Of a DNA stretch of 64,000 nucleotides, positions 55,501 through 64,000 are shown one piece after another. The notes below the pieces were generated by a model. The model saw only the letters and a list, made by a program, of their open reading frames with translations. It made no database searches and had not been told where the DNA came from. Every line of letters starts with the position of its first letter. Positions within the stretch are counted from its first letter, which is position 1. Both the position numbers and the translations under genes were made by a program. Where the stretch lies: NCBI GenBank assembly GCA_001692895.1, contig KV748199.1:1550001-1614000 (forward strand). Reading direction: 5' to 3'. This DNA is from Cenococcum geophilum 1.58. Its lineage: Eukaryota; Ascomycota; Dothideomycetes; Gloniales; Gloniaceae.

Positions 55501-56426
55501 CTTCTGTACCTGGTTATGGTACCACCTTCACATTCTACATCAAAGCGCGTCGCCACATGCCTACTAAGGAAGCAACTGCTGAAAATTCTTCTAAAGAAGT
55601 GTCTCGTCTCGGAGTATCCGAAGAGAATCCTGCTGAGTTTGTAAAGCCTAATGCTCCACTTTCGACTTTGGAGAACCGCCGGCAATCCGTAATCTTGTCT
55701 AGATCTGAACTCGAGGCAGCTGTCGCACCGTTAACAACGCCCTCGACTCGAAGCTCTAGCGCCAAATACATGCACGTGCTACTTGTCGAAGACAATTTCA
55801 TCAACCAAAAGGTTATGGCCCAGCAGCTCCGGCGGTTTGGCTGCGTAGTTCATGTTGCAAATAATGGTCTGGAAGCTCTTGACGTTCTGCAGCAGAGCCA
55901 TTTCGCCACCTCTCCGCATCCTCCAGCCGCCGAAATCAAGAAGAGAGGCTCCTTTGCTACTACAGAACAAGTAGGGCTAGGCATCCAGCGGAGGAGTAGT
56001 AAGGGCACCATGGTTTGGCCGATCCCGTTATCCGTCCTGCTAATGGACCTTGAAATGCCCGTGATGGATGGGTTGAGCTGCGTACGCCGGATTCGCGAAA
56101 TGCAACAGGACGGCGAGCTGCGAGCACATGTGCCGGTCATCGCCGTCACCGCGAATGCGAGGAGTGAGCAGATCGCTGTTGCGATGCAGACAGGAATGGT
56201 GAGTGAAAGGCCCTTTGCGCGTTTCGTCATCTCTGACGGAGGAGAAAAACTCCGCCGTTGAAACCTTTGAGACGCTTTATTTCTACCGGCTTAAATCGTA
56301 TATGGAATAGAAATCATACTGATACTACTTTACTAGGACCTCGTTCTAACAAAGCCATTCCGAATACCAGAAGTACTTCCGCAGATAGAAGCATTGGCGC
56401 ATTGGCATAGTTTTGAGCCAGAATGA
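52577..56426 (+). CDS. Cytosolic PAS hybrid histidine kinase with receiver domain, 1141 residues
   Basis: Exons deduced by phase are 52577-54325, 54379-54463, 54634-54858, 54922-56198 and 56337-56426. An N-terminal sensor region (IEFLDQDGRPTFILDV; RKRWKIIYAH) is followed by a coiled segment and a PAS domain (VGCAMFRADATVIWMNRAYC to VVMGWLTDISHQKW). HisKA comes next with the H-box SHEIRNPLSA, split by the first intron. HATPase_c has the N-box NLLTNAIKFT, G1 EDTGRGLS and G2 GSGLGLFIS. A receiver domain (VLLVEDNFINQKV, phosphoacceptor Asp in LLMDLEMPVMDG, Lys in TKPFRIPEV) ends the protein. There are no membrane helices. It should feed a phosphorelay (Ypd1-type Hpt, then Ssk1 or Skn7). An internal 3 x 19-residue repeat lies in the HisKA region. 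The final exon is needed for the receiver Lys; reading through its intron would lose it. Confidence 0.88.
54648..54818 (+). repeat. Three tandem 57 bp units inside the histidine kinase coding region
   Basis: The units 54648-54704, 54705-54761 and 54762-54818 are identical except for the last bases of the third. Each encodes HEAEILAHGDVQEDIVDAE (final unit ...DAA). The array keeps frame and lies between the H-box helix and the second HisKA helix (NTIILCAQHQKRI). Confidence 0.95.
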
Positions 56427-57110
56427 TCGACTTCATGGCAAGGAATTACAGCTCTGTACACCACTTGTATGATTTAATTAAAGGAGTCTGAATGGCTAAC
56501 ACTAACATTTACCGTTCAGAAGAAGCCTATGGCACACCTTTATTCTATCCGCGGTTTTGGGGCATGCCTCACCCATCCTTACCTTCCATTTCGGTTTCCA
56601 TCCTTAAGAAGGCGTTCTCAATCTCATCATGGCATTCCACTAGGTCTAAGGCTAAAAGAGGATTATGTATTTCTGATTTTGTTGTGAGTGTTCTACGGAG
56701 TTAGGCTAGATTGAGGATTATGAGCCCATGTATGATTGGAGGTGTTAATTGGGCATTTGCTCGGGTGTCGTCTTGCTTCCATGACTAATGCTGCGGCTGC
56801 AGCCTAGAGTCGTCGCTCGACGTTACTGAATCTAATTGACTGGGTTAGATTGGTAGTAGGATGCGGATGATGGCATGTTGACTGCTGCTTGCAACCTTGC
56901 GTGTATGGCCAATGCGGAATTTGAGCACTTCACAATGTATCAGATAGGGAATTTGGGACATCTACCTAATATTTGGCTGAAATGACCCAAACGCTGGCCG
57001 GTACGGGAACCTTAACTCATTACGCCATAATAGATTTATTTCATACGACTGACAGTGGTTAACGTGGTTTATGTGTGGATACTTTGTCTTCACCTATCCT
57101 CGCATCTCAC
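56427..57110. other. Intergenic region downstream of the histidine kinase
   Basis: I see no gene. The short frames have no recognisable content. The right edge runs into the gypsy remnant. Confidence 0.5.
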
Positions 57111-57669
57111 TTTAAGCGGTTAGTACAAAGCCCTTCTGCCAGGTTAAAAAGCGCAAGAGGGTCCAGTATCTGGTCCAGTGGAAGGAACAAGAAGGTTGAA
57201 AAGATTTTGAAACAGTCAGGGCTACTCCATCTCGACGGCCGAATTTCAAGTAGGGGTTAATACAAAATCCACCTCCAAAGTTTCGTTTATTTCGATATCC
57301 ACCTCCTGCCGAATGAGGCTTAATAGCTTTATATATCCTAACACCAATCTAACCTAGTACTGGGTGGGTTACCAAGTGGGTGGGCCGACCATAGCAAATA
57401 CCTAAAGACCCACACGTGGAAAAAAAGGGGGGAGGTATTATGGTAAATGTAACCGACTACCGGTACCAAAGCTTGCGCCACCTTATGACTCACTACCCTA
57501 CTTCTTGACATCATATTTCTTACTACTTATTTCCATTACGTTGTCTACAGCGGATATTGTCGGCATTGACATCAACCTTTGCCACCCTATTTTATGTATA
57601 TATTCTACTTGATTTCCGTAGATTTACAATTAAGTCGCTCGTTCATTTCCCACACTGCAAAAGCTTACA
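57111..57669 (+). mobile_element. 3' remnant of a chromodomain Ty3/gypsy element: chromodomain, purine tract and LTR
   Basis: A plus-strand frame at 57143-57196 reads VKKRKRVQYLVQWKEQEG, matching the start of an integrase-linked chromodomain (YLVQWK), and then stops. About 220 bp further on, a purine tract (AAAAAAGGGGGGAGG at 57420-57434) precedes an LTR (57448-57669). Nothing upstream of the chromodomain survives, so this is a 5'-deleted copy. It is much less RIP-damaged than element C, whose LTR is related. Confidence 0.65.
57448..57669 (+). repeat. LTR related to that of element C
   Basis: It starts TGTAACCGACTACCG and ends AAAGCTTACA; both ends and the segment GTAGATTTACAATTAAGTCG match the LTRs at 2393-2576 and 10349/17909, while the middle differs. 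Flanks GTAAA and GTAGA agree at four of five bases. Confidence 0.65.
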
Positions 57670-58194
57670 GTAGATGTTATAGTAGATACAAAGCTTCAGT
57701 AGAGCTTCAATAGAGCCCCGTCTTGAGCCTCGATAGAGTCTAGCTTTCAGCTAGAATTATTATAGATTAGTGGACTCTTGGTTAAATACAGCACGCGACC
57801 AGCTTCCACTTTTAAAGTAACGTTTAGCGGGGTACACAAACGCTAAATTCGCCACATGTGGCTGGGGTTTAATCGCCGCCACATTTCTCGGCGCTGCCTA
57901 ACAGCAAAAACAACGCTTTTATCCAACATCTCAGTTACGCTCTCGCCATCTCCACAAGGGTACGGCCAGAGCGGGTCGGCCGCCCTCCCTGCTAGCATAG
58001 TGAAGGGGCAAGAATCTTTGCCACGTGTATCGTCACGTTTTATAGAAATATCTAGAATCTCCAAAAGCTAGCTGCAAGACTAGGACGGAACTAATAAAAC
58101 CAGTTAGAAAAGGTCTTATTATAATATAAATTCACACTATCCCCTAGACCTCTTTAAAATATAAATTATAGAAAAAAAAAAAAAAATACTGTTG
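57670..58194. other. Spacer with a copy of repeat R, beyond the 3' end of the HET-NACHT-WD40 pseudogene
   Basis: The R core at 57937-57998 reads CTCCACAAGGGTACGGCC, then AGAGCGGGTCGGCC and CTGCTAGCATA. I see no gene. Confidence 0.55.
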
Positions 58195-61100
58195 CTAAAA
58201 TAGGTTTTCTGAATGAACTTTGAAAATGGCAATATAGCCAGATAAATACCCAAAGCACATTACATCCCTATGAACAGCTATACAGGTTGGTCGATATTTA
58301 GGAGGGAGCCAAAGTAGACGTCGTTCTTTAAGAAATACCCAATGTTCCGTTACAAAGATAGTAGGGTATTCTTTTCTCTGATGGGAAGGAGTATTAGGAA
58401 GAGAGATGGAAAGAGGGATTTGTCCTCTATCTGTCTTTAAATACTGGCCATCCGGCGAGAAGGCGACCGCGCGGACGGAGCTTAAATGGCCTTTGAGCGT
58501 GCTGCGGCAAGACCCCGTCGCCGCCTCCTACAGCCGGACGGTGTTGTCCATCGACGCTGACGCTACTAGCTGGCCATCCGGCGAGAAGGCGACCGCGTGG
58601 ACGGAGCTTAAATGGCCTTCGAGCGTGCTGCAGCAAGACCCCGTCGCCGCCTCCCACAGCCGGACGGTGTTGTCTATTGACGCTGACGCTACCAGCTGGC
58701 CGTCCGGCGAGAAGGCGACCGCGCGGACGTAGCTTAAATGGCCTTTAAGTATGCTGCGGTAAGATCCCGTCGCCGCCTCCTATAGCCGGATGGTGTTGTT
58801 ATACGACGCTGACGCTACCAGCTGGCCGTCCGGCGAGAAGGCGACCGCGCGGACGGGTCTCGAATGGCCTTCGAGTGTGCTGCGGCAAGACCCCGTTGCT
58901 GCCTCCCACAGCCGGACGGTATTGTCCGCCGATGCTGACGCTACTAGCTGGCCATCCGGCGAGAAGGCGACCGCGTAGATGTTGCTTGAATGGCCTTTGA
59001 GCATGCTGCGGCAAGACCCCGTTGCCGCCTCCCACAGCCGGACAGTGTTGTTATGCGACGCTGACGCTACCAGCTGGCTGTTTGGTGAGAAGGTGACCGC
59101 GCGGACGGATCTCAAATGGCCTTCGAGCGTGCTGCGGCAAGACCCCGTCGCCGCCTCCCACAGCCGGACGGTGCTGTCCCCCGACGCTGACGCTACCAGC
59201 TGGCCGTCTGGTGAGAAGGCGACCGCGTGGACGGAGCTCAAATGGCCTTTGAGCGTGCTGCGGCAAGACCCCATTGCCGCCTCCTATAGCCGGACGGTGT
59301 TGTCATACGACGCTGACGCTACCAGCTGGCTGTTTGGCGAGAAGGTGACCGCGCGGACGTAGTTCGAATGGCCTTTGAGTGTACTGCGATAAGACCCCGT
59401 CGCCGCCTCCTACAGCCGGACGGTGTTGTCTATTGACGCTGACGCTACCAGCTGGCCGTCCGGCGAGAAGGCGACCGCGTAGAGGGATCTTAAATGGCCT
59501 TTGAGCATGCTGCGGCAAGACCCCGTTGCCGCCTCCCACAGCCGGACAGTGTTGTTATACGACGCTGACGCTACTAGCTGGCCGTCCGGCGAGAAGGCGA
59601 CCGCGCTGACGTTGCTTGAATGGCCTTTGAGCGTGCTGCGGCAAGACCCCGTTGCCGCCTCCCATAGCCGGACGGTGTTGTCTATTGACGCTGACGCTAC
59701 CAGCTGGCTGTCCGGCGAGAAGGCGACCGCGTTGACGTAGCTCGAATGGCCTTTGAGCGTGCTGCGATAAGACCCCGTCGCCGCCTCCTATAGCCGGACG
59801 GTGTTATCCCACGACGCTGACGCTACCAGCTGGCCGTCTGGTGAGAAGGTGACCGCGCGGACGTAGCTTAAATGGCCTTTGAGCGTGCTGCGGCAAGACC
59901 CCGTCGCCGCCTTTTATAGCCGGACGGTGTTGTTATACGATGCTGACGCTACTAGCTGGCCGTCCGGCGAGAAGGCGACCGCGCTGACGTTGCTTGAATG
60001 GCCTTTGAACGTGCTGCGGCAAGACCCCGTCGCCGCCTCCCACAGCCGGACGGTGTTGTCTATCGACGCTGACGCTACTAGCTGGCCGTCCGGCGAGAAG
60101 GCGACTGCGTTGACGTAGCTCGAATGGCCTTTGAGCGTGCTGCGGCAAGACCCCGTTGCCGCCTCCCACAGCCGGACGGTGTTGTCCTACGACGCTGACG
60201 CTACCAGCTGGCCGTCCGGCGAGAAGGCGACCGCGCTGACGTTGCTCGAATGGCCTTCGAGCGTGCTGCGGCAAGCGTTCCAATCTTTTTCCACTTTTGA
60301 TAGCCTGTTAATCTAACCTGGAATATGGTTATTAAATTTTTCCCGTATTACGCTCATCTCTGGAGTAAAGATAAGAGCTGAAGAATACAGTTGTAGAGGT
60401 GCGTTTTTGAGTATTGTTTGATTTCTTAGAATAAAGCGCTTTACATCGCAAAGAAAGCTAAATATTTTAGCGCTTTGCTCTGATTATATAATAAGTAAGT
60501 ATAAAGTGTTATAACTAATAAAGTAACTAAGAGATGTCTTATGTGTACGAGTAATTGTAAGCTATTAATTATACGAATGCCTTTTGATACTTCTCCGATG
60601 AGGCTTATAGCTTCTAGCTAGTAGAGAAAGAGCTTCTGCAGAAACTCGTGTACCGTATCGTCGTTACAGATATGGCTTTAACTCTGCCCTAAGTGGTATA
60701 CCTAATATTGGCAGGCATATTGGACTTTGGGTGGTAGACAGTCCGCTATACTCTATTTATTAATCTCGCTTCTTAGAGTTCTAGGCATTGGGAGGTTGCA
60801 TATGTTTTGCTTTAGACCCTTTAAGCTAGACATTAGTTAAAGACACTTACCAGCTAGCGTCTTATGCGTTCCTTTCCTATCTACCCAGTATAGGCTCTTT
60901 CCACGCTTTCTAGGATCGATGAGGAAGTTATAAAAAGAAAGGTGTAGGAGCCTTATGGGCACATCCTTGTTAATAGGGATGCTAAGAATAGAATGTAGTG
61001 AGTCCAGCCTGCACATAACATCCTCTTTAGACATCTGGAGGAGGTATATAAGTGAAGTTATAGAGAGAGGACTCTCTAAAATAACGATACTCCCAACTAT

Positions 61101-62825
61101 TTCTCTAAATTTAATAATCCGCCTTAGCTTGTCTGCTTCGTCTTTATTATTAAATAATTGGTTTAGGATGGGGAGGTATGTCCTATTAAGCTTCGAAATA
61201 TGGTGTGCCGTTTAATATTTAAGTATAATAGCTAAGCGCTCTTTAGGATTATCTCGCTGATCTCTAATATATCGACAGGCCGTAGCAGCAAAGATAAACA
61301 ATGGGGCAGCTAGCTCGACCAGCGCCTGGATTTAGTCCTTACTAGGCCAGCCTGGGGACAGTAAGCGCTGCTCTCGTACCACCTCGAGCTCATACTCTAA
61401 GAAGAGAGCTATGTCGTGTTCGATCGTTTTCTTTAGTATATTATGAAGAATTAGGTCCTGGTATGTTCTGTCCGATATCTTCTTAAAGCTAAGACGAATG
61501 GGGAGCTCCGGTCTGCTTGTTATAAAGACCCGTAATAACACTGGCTTAAGACCCTTGGTTCGTGAAAGAAGTTCGAGAATTGCTCATATATCTTCGTCTC
61601 GCTCGCACTTATCTAGCGCGTCTATTACGATAACTAATTCTAAAGCTTAAAGAGGTTCCGCTTCTAAAAGCGGCTAAAAGATTAACTTCTTAAACTGGTA
61701 TTTTAGAGCCTTTTCGGAAATAGCAGGGTTGGCATTAATTGTTTTCCTAATGCCTGATCTTATTCCCGGTGCATGACCCATCAGATCTGTAACGATGGTG
61801 GTAAAGAATCGTGTAGCGTTGCCGCGCTCTCCTTCACCTCTCTTGAAAAAGAAGCTGGCTCCTAATTGATATTGGTTGGCGAATGACTGGGCAACAGTCC
61901 GTGCAATTGTAGACTTTCCGGTGCCCGCTATACCGTTCAGCTAGAATATAGGTTTGCCGTTTCTGTTCTTTACCCATTCCGTTATTTAACTTAGTAGCTT
62001 AACTCGTGTGTTGCTGAGATATCTTAAATTATGTTCTTCCATATAAGAGTCAAAGGACGCTCCTTTTGCGATCGGTAGGTTAATTAAGTTGTCATCTTTA
62101 ATCTCTTTGTGGAGCCGATCTAACGCCTTCCGCCGCCCTTCGCCGTAGATAAGCGGCATATAAATATTAAAAATGCCTAGTAGAGAGTATGCTGCATCTT
62201 CTTCGCGTTTTGTCTGGCGTTTTGCTGCCCATAATATGCGCTTATTTATACTAAAATAAGACAAAGGCCTTCCTCGAAGGGCCTAGATAACGATTCCTGT
62301 TATCTCATAAAGAGTTTGTTCTAGTGATTGCTTATCACCAAGCCGCGTTTCCTCCTTAGAAAAAAATTTAACTAATGCCGGTGTAATAAGCTCTTAAAGC
62401 GTCCAACTACGAGTAAACCATCTGCTTTTCCGGAATGCCGGTTTCCATCTTTGGGAGAACTGGTCCTCTCCAACGGAGCTATTGTCTAAAACGTCAGACA
62501 AATATACGTAGCACTTAGCTGTGTCCTGGTATAAGCGAAACATAGAGTTGATAGCTTCTGTAAGCTCAGCGCTGCTTGATTTGTTAATACAGCAAGTGTC
62601 AACCCAGAAGTATAAGAGACCGTTCTTAGCAGCTTGCTTTCCGCAAAATCGGATCTTTGTATAGCCAGCTTTGCTCTTGCCTGTACCTTTTATTATGTCT
62701 TTAAAAGTGACCTCCTTGTTATCCACTCCCCAAGTATGCGAAAGGATAGCATATTGCGGTGTCTCATTGTCAACAAACTCAATTAGGCTAAAATCGCCAT
62801 TATCTTTAGATTTTAGAAGACGCAT
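58195..62825 (-). pseudogene. HET-NACHT-WD40 gene of the HET-E/HET-D type, inactivated by stop codons
   Basis: From 62825 the minus strand reads a HET domain (MRLLKSKDNG; YAILSHTWGVDNKEVTFKD; SRWFTRSWTL), then the conserved AAYSLLGIFNIYMPLIYGEG tail, NACHT (Walker A NGIAGTGKSTIAR near 61905-61945; Walker B VIVIDALDKCERDED near 61600-61645), a helical region ending LRLLHLSFYNFLIDPRKR, and about 14-15 WD40 units. The tail GQYLKTDRGQIPLSI ... HWVFLKERRLLWLPPKYR resembles the Podospora HET-E C-terminus, stop at 58195. In-frame stops interrupt it at least at 62395-62397 and 62283-62285, before and after Walker A, near 61640 and 61570, near 61210, near 60836, and in one WD unit (near 60186). Several replace Gln or Trp conserved in the relatives, as RIP does. 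In life this family is a non-self recognition switch; this copy is probably dead. Confidence 0.85.
58440..60290 (-). repeat. WD40 DNA array, about 14-15 units of 126 bp
   Basis: Each 42-residue unit reads like AVAFSPDGQLVASAS-xx-NTV then RLWEAATGSCRSTLEGH. Units are nearly identical except at two clusters: the residues after EGH or KGH (SSNVSAV, SSYVNAV, SRPVRAV, LRSVRAV, SSNIYAV, SNYVRAV and others) and the pair after SAS (ID, YN, HN, AD, GD, WD, VD). Confidence 0.9.
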
Positions 62826-63640
62826 TATGCTGATAAGTCTATTAGAGAGTATTGGAAAATGTAAAGATGAGTATATGACAACTTACGTTAAGCAGGCGCA
62901 ACGATGTTAGCTGTCAGACGTTGGGAAATGGTTTGGGGGGGTGGGGATAAGCGAAATAATGCGCAACTAGGCTGTCCCGAGTTTTCTTCTCTTGGCGTTC
63001 GGGGCCACCAATAGCGTCGCTGGTGCGCCATAGACTTAAGGGCCTCCACAGTTTGCCTGCGCTAGCAGGGTGGCCAACCCGCTCCGGCTATAGGGTCGTA
63101 AGCCGCTTGAAGATAGCGGGTGGGCATGTAGTTTTGTAACCTAGATCTAACGCTTTACCGGATATATAAAGTGGAAAGTTTGCAGCAGCACTCGAGGGGG
63201 AAGCCGGTTTCGCTAGCGACTATACCTCAAAGCTAACTGCTCGCACAGTCCAATCACTTACCTAATCATTTCCGGAACTTGGATAAACTTGTCTTGTTCC
63301 CAGACCTTCTTTGCCAAGGCTGACCTTGTCAAGACGCTACCCGCTTTTGGCAAGACCTTCGTAAGAAGGTCTGGTACACGGTTCGGATTTTTGTTAGTCC
63401 CGCGCGGGGTATTTAGGCCTATATACACCTACTTTAAGCCAAATTATCTTAACTTCCACAGCTCCCTAAGCTATTCCCGATGGCTAGAATTACTAAATTA
63501 AACCTGGCGAAGAAGACTACGTTACCCAATTTACCTAATTCTAATTTATTGTCTTATTGTCGCGCCCGACGCCCCTAAGTTATAGCAGCCGCACCTCTCC
63601 TATAACTACTGCTGCCCTCTTCCTACCGTAGCTAGAGTAC
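62826..63640. other. Upstream region of the HET-NACHT-WD40 pseudogene, with an inverted copy of repeat R
   Basis: The R core at 63055-63105 reads on the complement AGCCGGAGCGGGTTGGCC then ACCCTGCTAGCGCAGG. An imperfect hairpin pairs CAGACCTTCT (63300-63309) with AGAAGGTCTG (63364-63374). A short frame at 63289-63501 has no recognisable content. I see no gene. Confidence 0.5.
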
Positions 63641-64000
63641 CCAAACTGACGAGCTAGCTTTAAATAACAATTGAGGACTATAAGCCTTTTATTTAGAACG
63701 CGAAAGAGTTAATTTAATATTAGAATAGCTGTATAAGCACCGCTGGAGCTTTATAACTTTTATTAAGCATTATATAACCGCTTCTAGCCCTTTTAATTAT
63801 AATATGCTAGAGCGACGTGTAAATAGGCTATAGAAGGCAATATTTAAAGAGCTAGAGGTTAAGGAACGGCTTATAGTGTATGGTGATTGCTGGCTAGGAA
63901 GGCTCTATTAAGAACCTTTGTGTAAGTAGATAGAGTAAGAGTTAGAGGATCTTATACGCCTAAGAGAAAAGAACGGGGTTATTATTCCTAGTAGGCTTAG
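63641..64000 (+). mobile_element. AT-rich degraded transposon-like sequence running off the window
   Basis: TA content rises again. A plus-strand frame with two or three TAA/TAG stops reads NMLERRVNRL, then KAIFKELEVKERLIVYGDCW and IRLREKNGVIIPSRL, which looks like a RIP-broken coding sequence. The family cannot be named from this fragment. Confidence 0.35.

Noticed and set aside
58406..60316. Plus-strand frames with repeated WPSGEKATA and minus-strand frames with repeated GRLLAGRPAGSVSV
   Set aside because: These are alternate-frame readings of the WD40 array; the third minus frame gives true WD40 repeats and a HET-E-like tail.
30690..62825. Secondary-metabolite cluster
   Set aside because: No polyketide synthase, peptide synthetase, terpene cyclase, P450 or transporter genes are present.

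Overview
This window reads as nuclear DNA of a filamentous ascomycete (Pezizomycotina). The evidence is short GT-AG introns of about 46-170 bp, a fungal core gene set (COA1-, SERF-, SMN- and NOP15-like genes, a hybrid histidine kinase), HET and NACHT non-self-recognition genes, and TA-rich transposon graveyards whose decay is dominated by C-to-T in CpA context, the signature of repeat-induced point mutation (RIP). I cannot name the species.

Layout. Positions 1-23,500 are a RIP-degraded transposon block that can be taken apart into nested insertions from long terminal repeats (LTRs) and target-site duplications (TSDs). There is a 1.5 kb non-autonomous LTR element (586-2111, TSD ATTAT). There is an LTR element (2393-17909, TSD TATAT) that carries a terminal-inverted-repeat element, itself split by a Ty1/copia element (2902-8950, TSD AAAAC). 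A second copia element sits inside its 3' LTR (10394-17765, TSD CTACC), and that one holds two younger insertions. A Tad1-like LINE follows at about 17915-23400.

From 23,551 to 36,100 lie two large STAND/NLR-type genes: a minus-strand NACHT-ankyrin gene and a plus-strand HET + lipase-like + NACHT + ankyrin gene. Both have ankyrin arrays of nearly identical units with frame breaks. A 576 bp PIF/Harbinger-like MITE (36438-37013) separates them from a compact housekeeping block (37,400-47,700): COA1-like, a four-helix membrane protein, a SERF/4F5 small protein, a secreted cupredoxin, SMN-like, NOP15-like and one hypothetical gene. Then come an F-box protein, a stand-alone HET protein and a cytosolic hybrid histidine kinase (to 56,426). 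The right end holds a chromodomain Ty3/gypsy 3' remnant and a HET-NACHT-WD40 gene of the HET-E/HET-D type, killed by RIP-type stop codons (58195-62825).

How the parts relate. Four genes are candidate allorecognition/cell-death genes (three STAND proteins and one HET). The three STAND genes combine a nucleotide-switch NACHT with a highly repetitive sensor array. Their internal repeats, and a short dispersed repeat found beside each of them, make them look like RIP targets, and two carry in-frame stops exactly where RIP would convert a glutamine codon. The housekeeping block between them shows no such damage.
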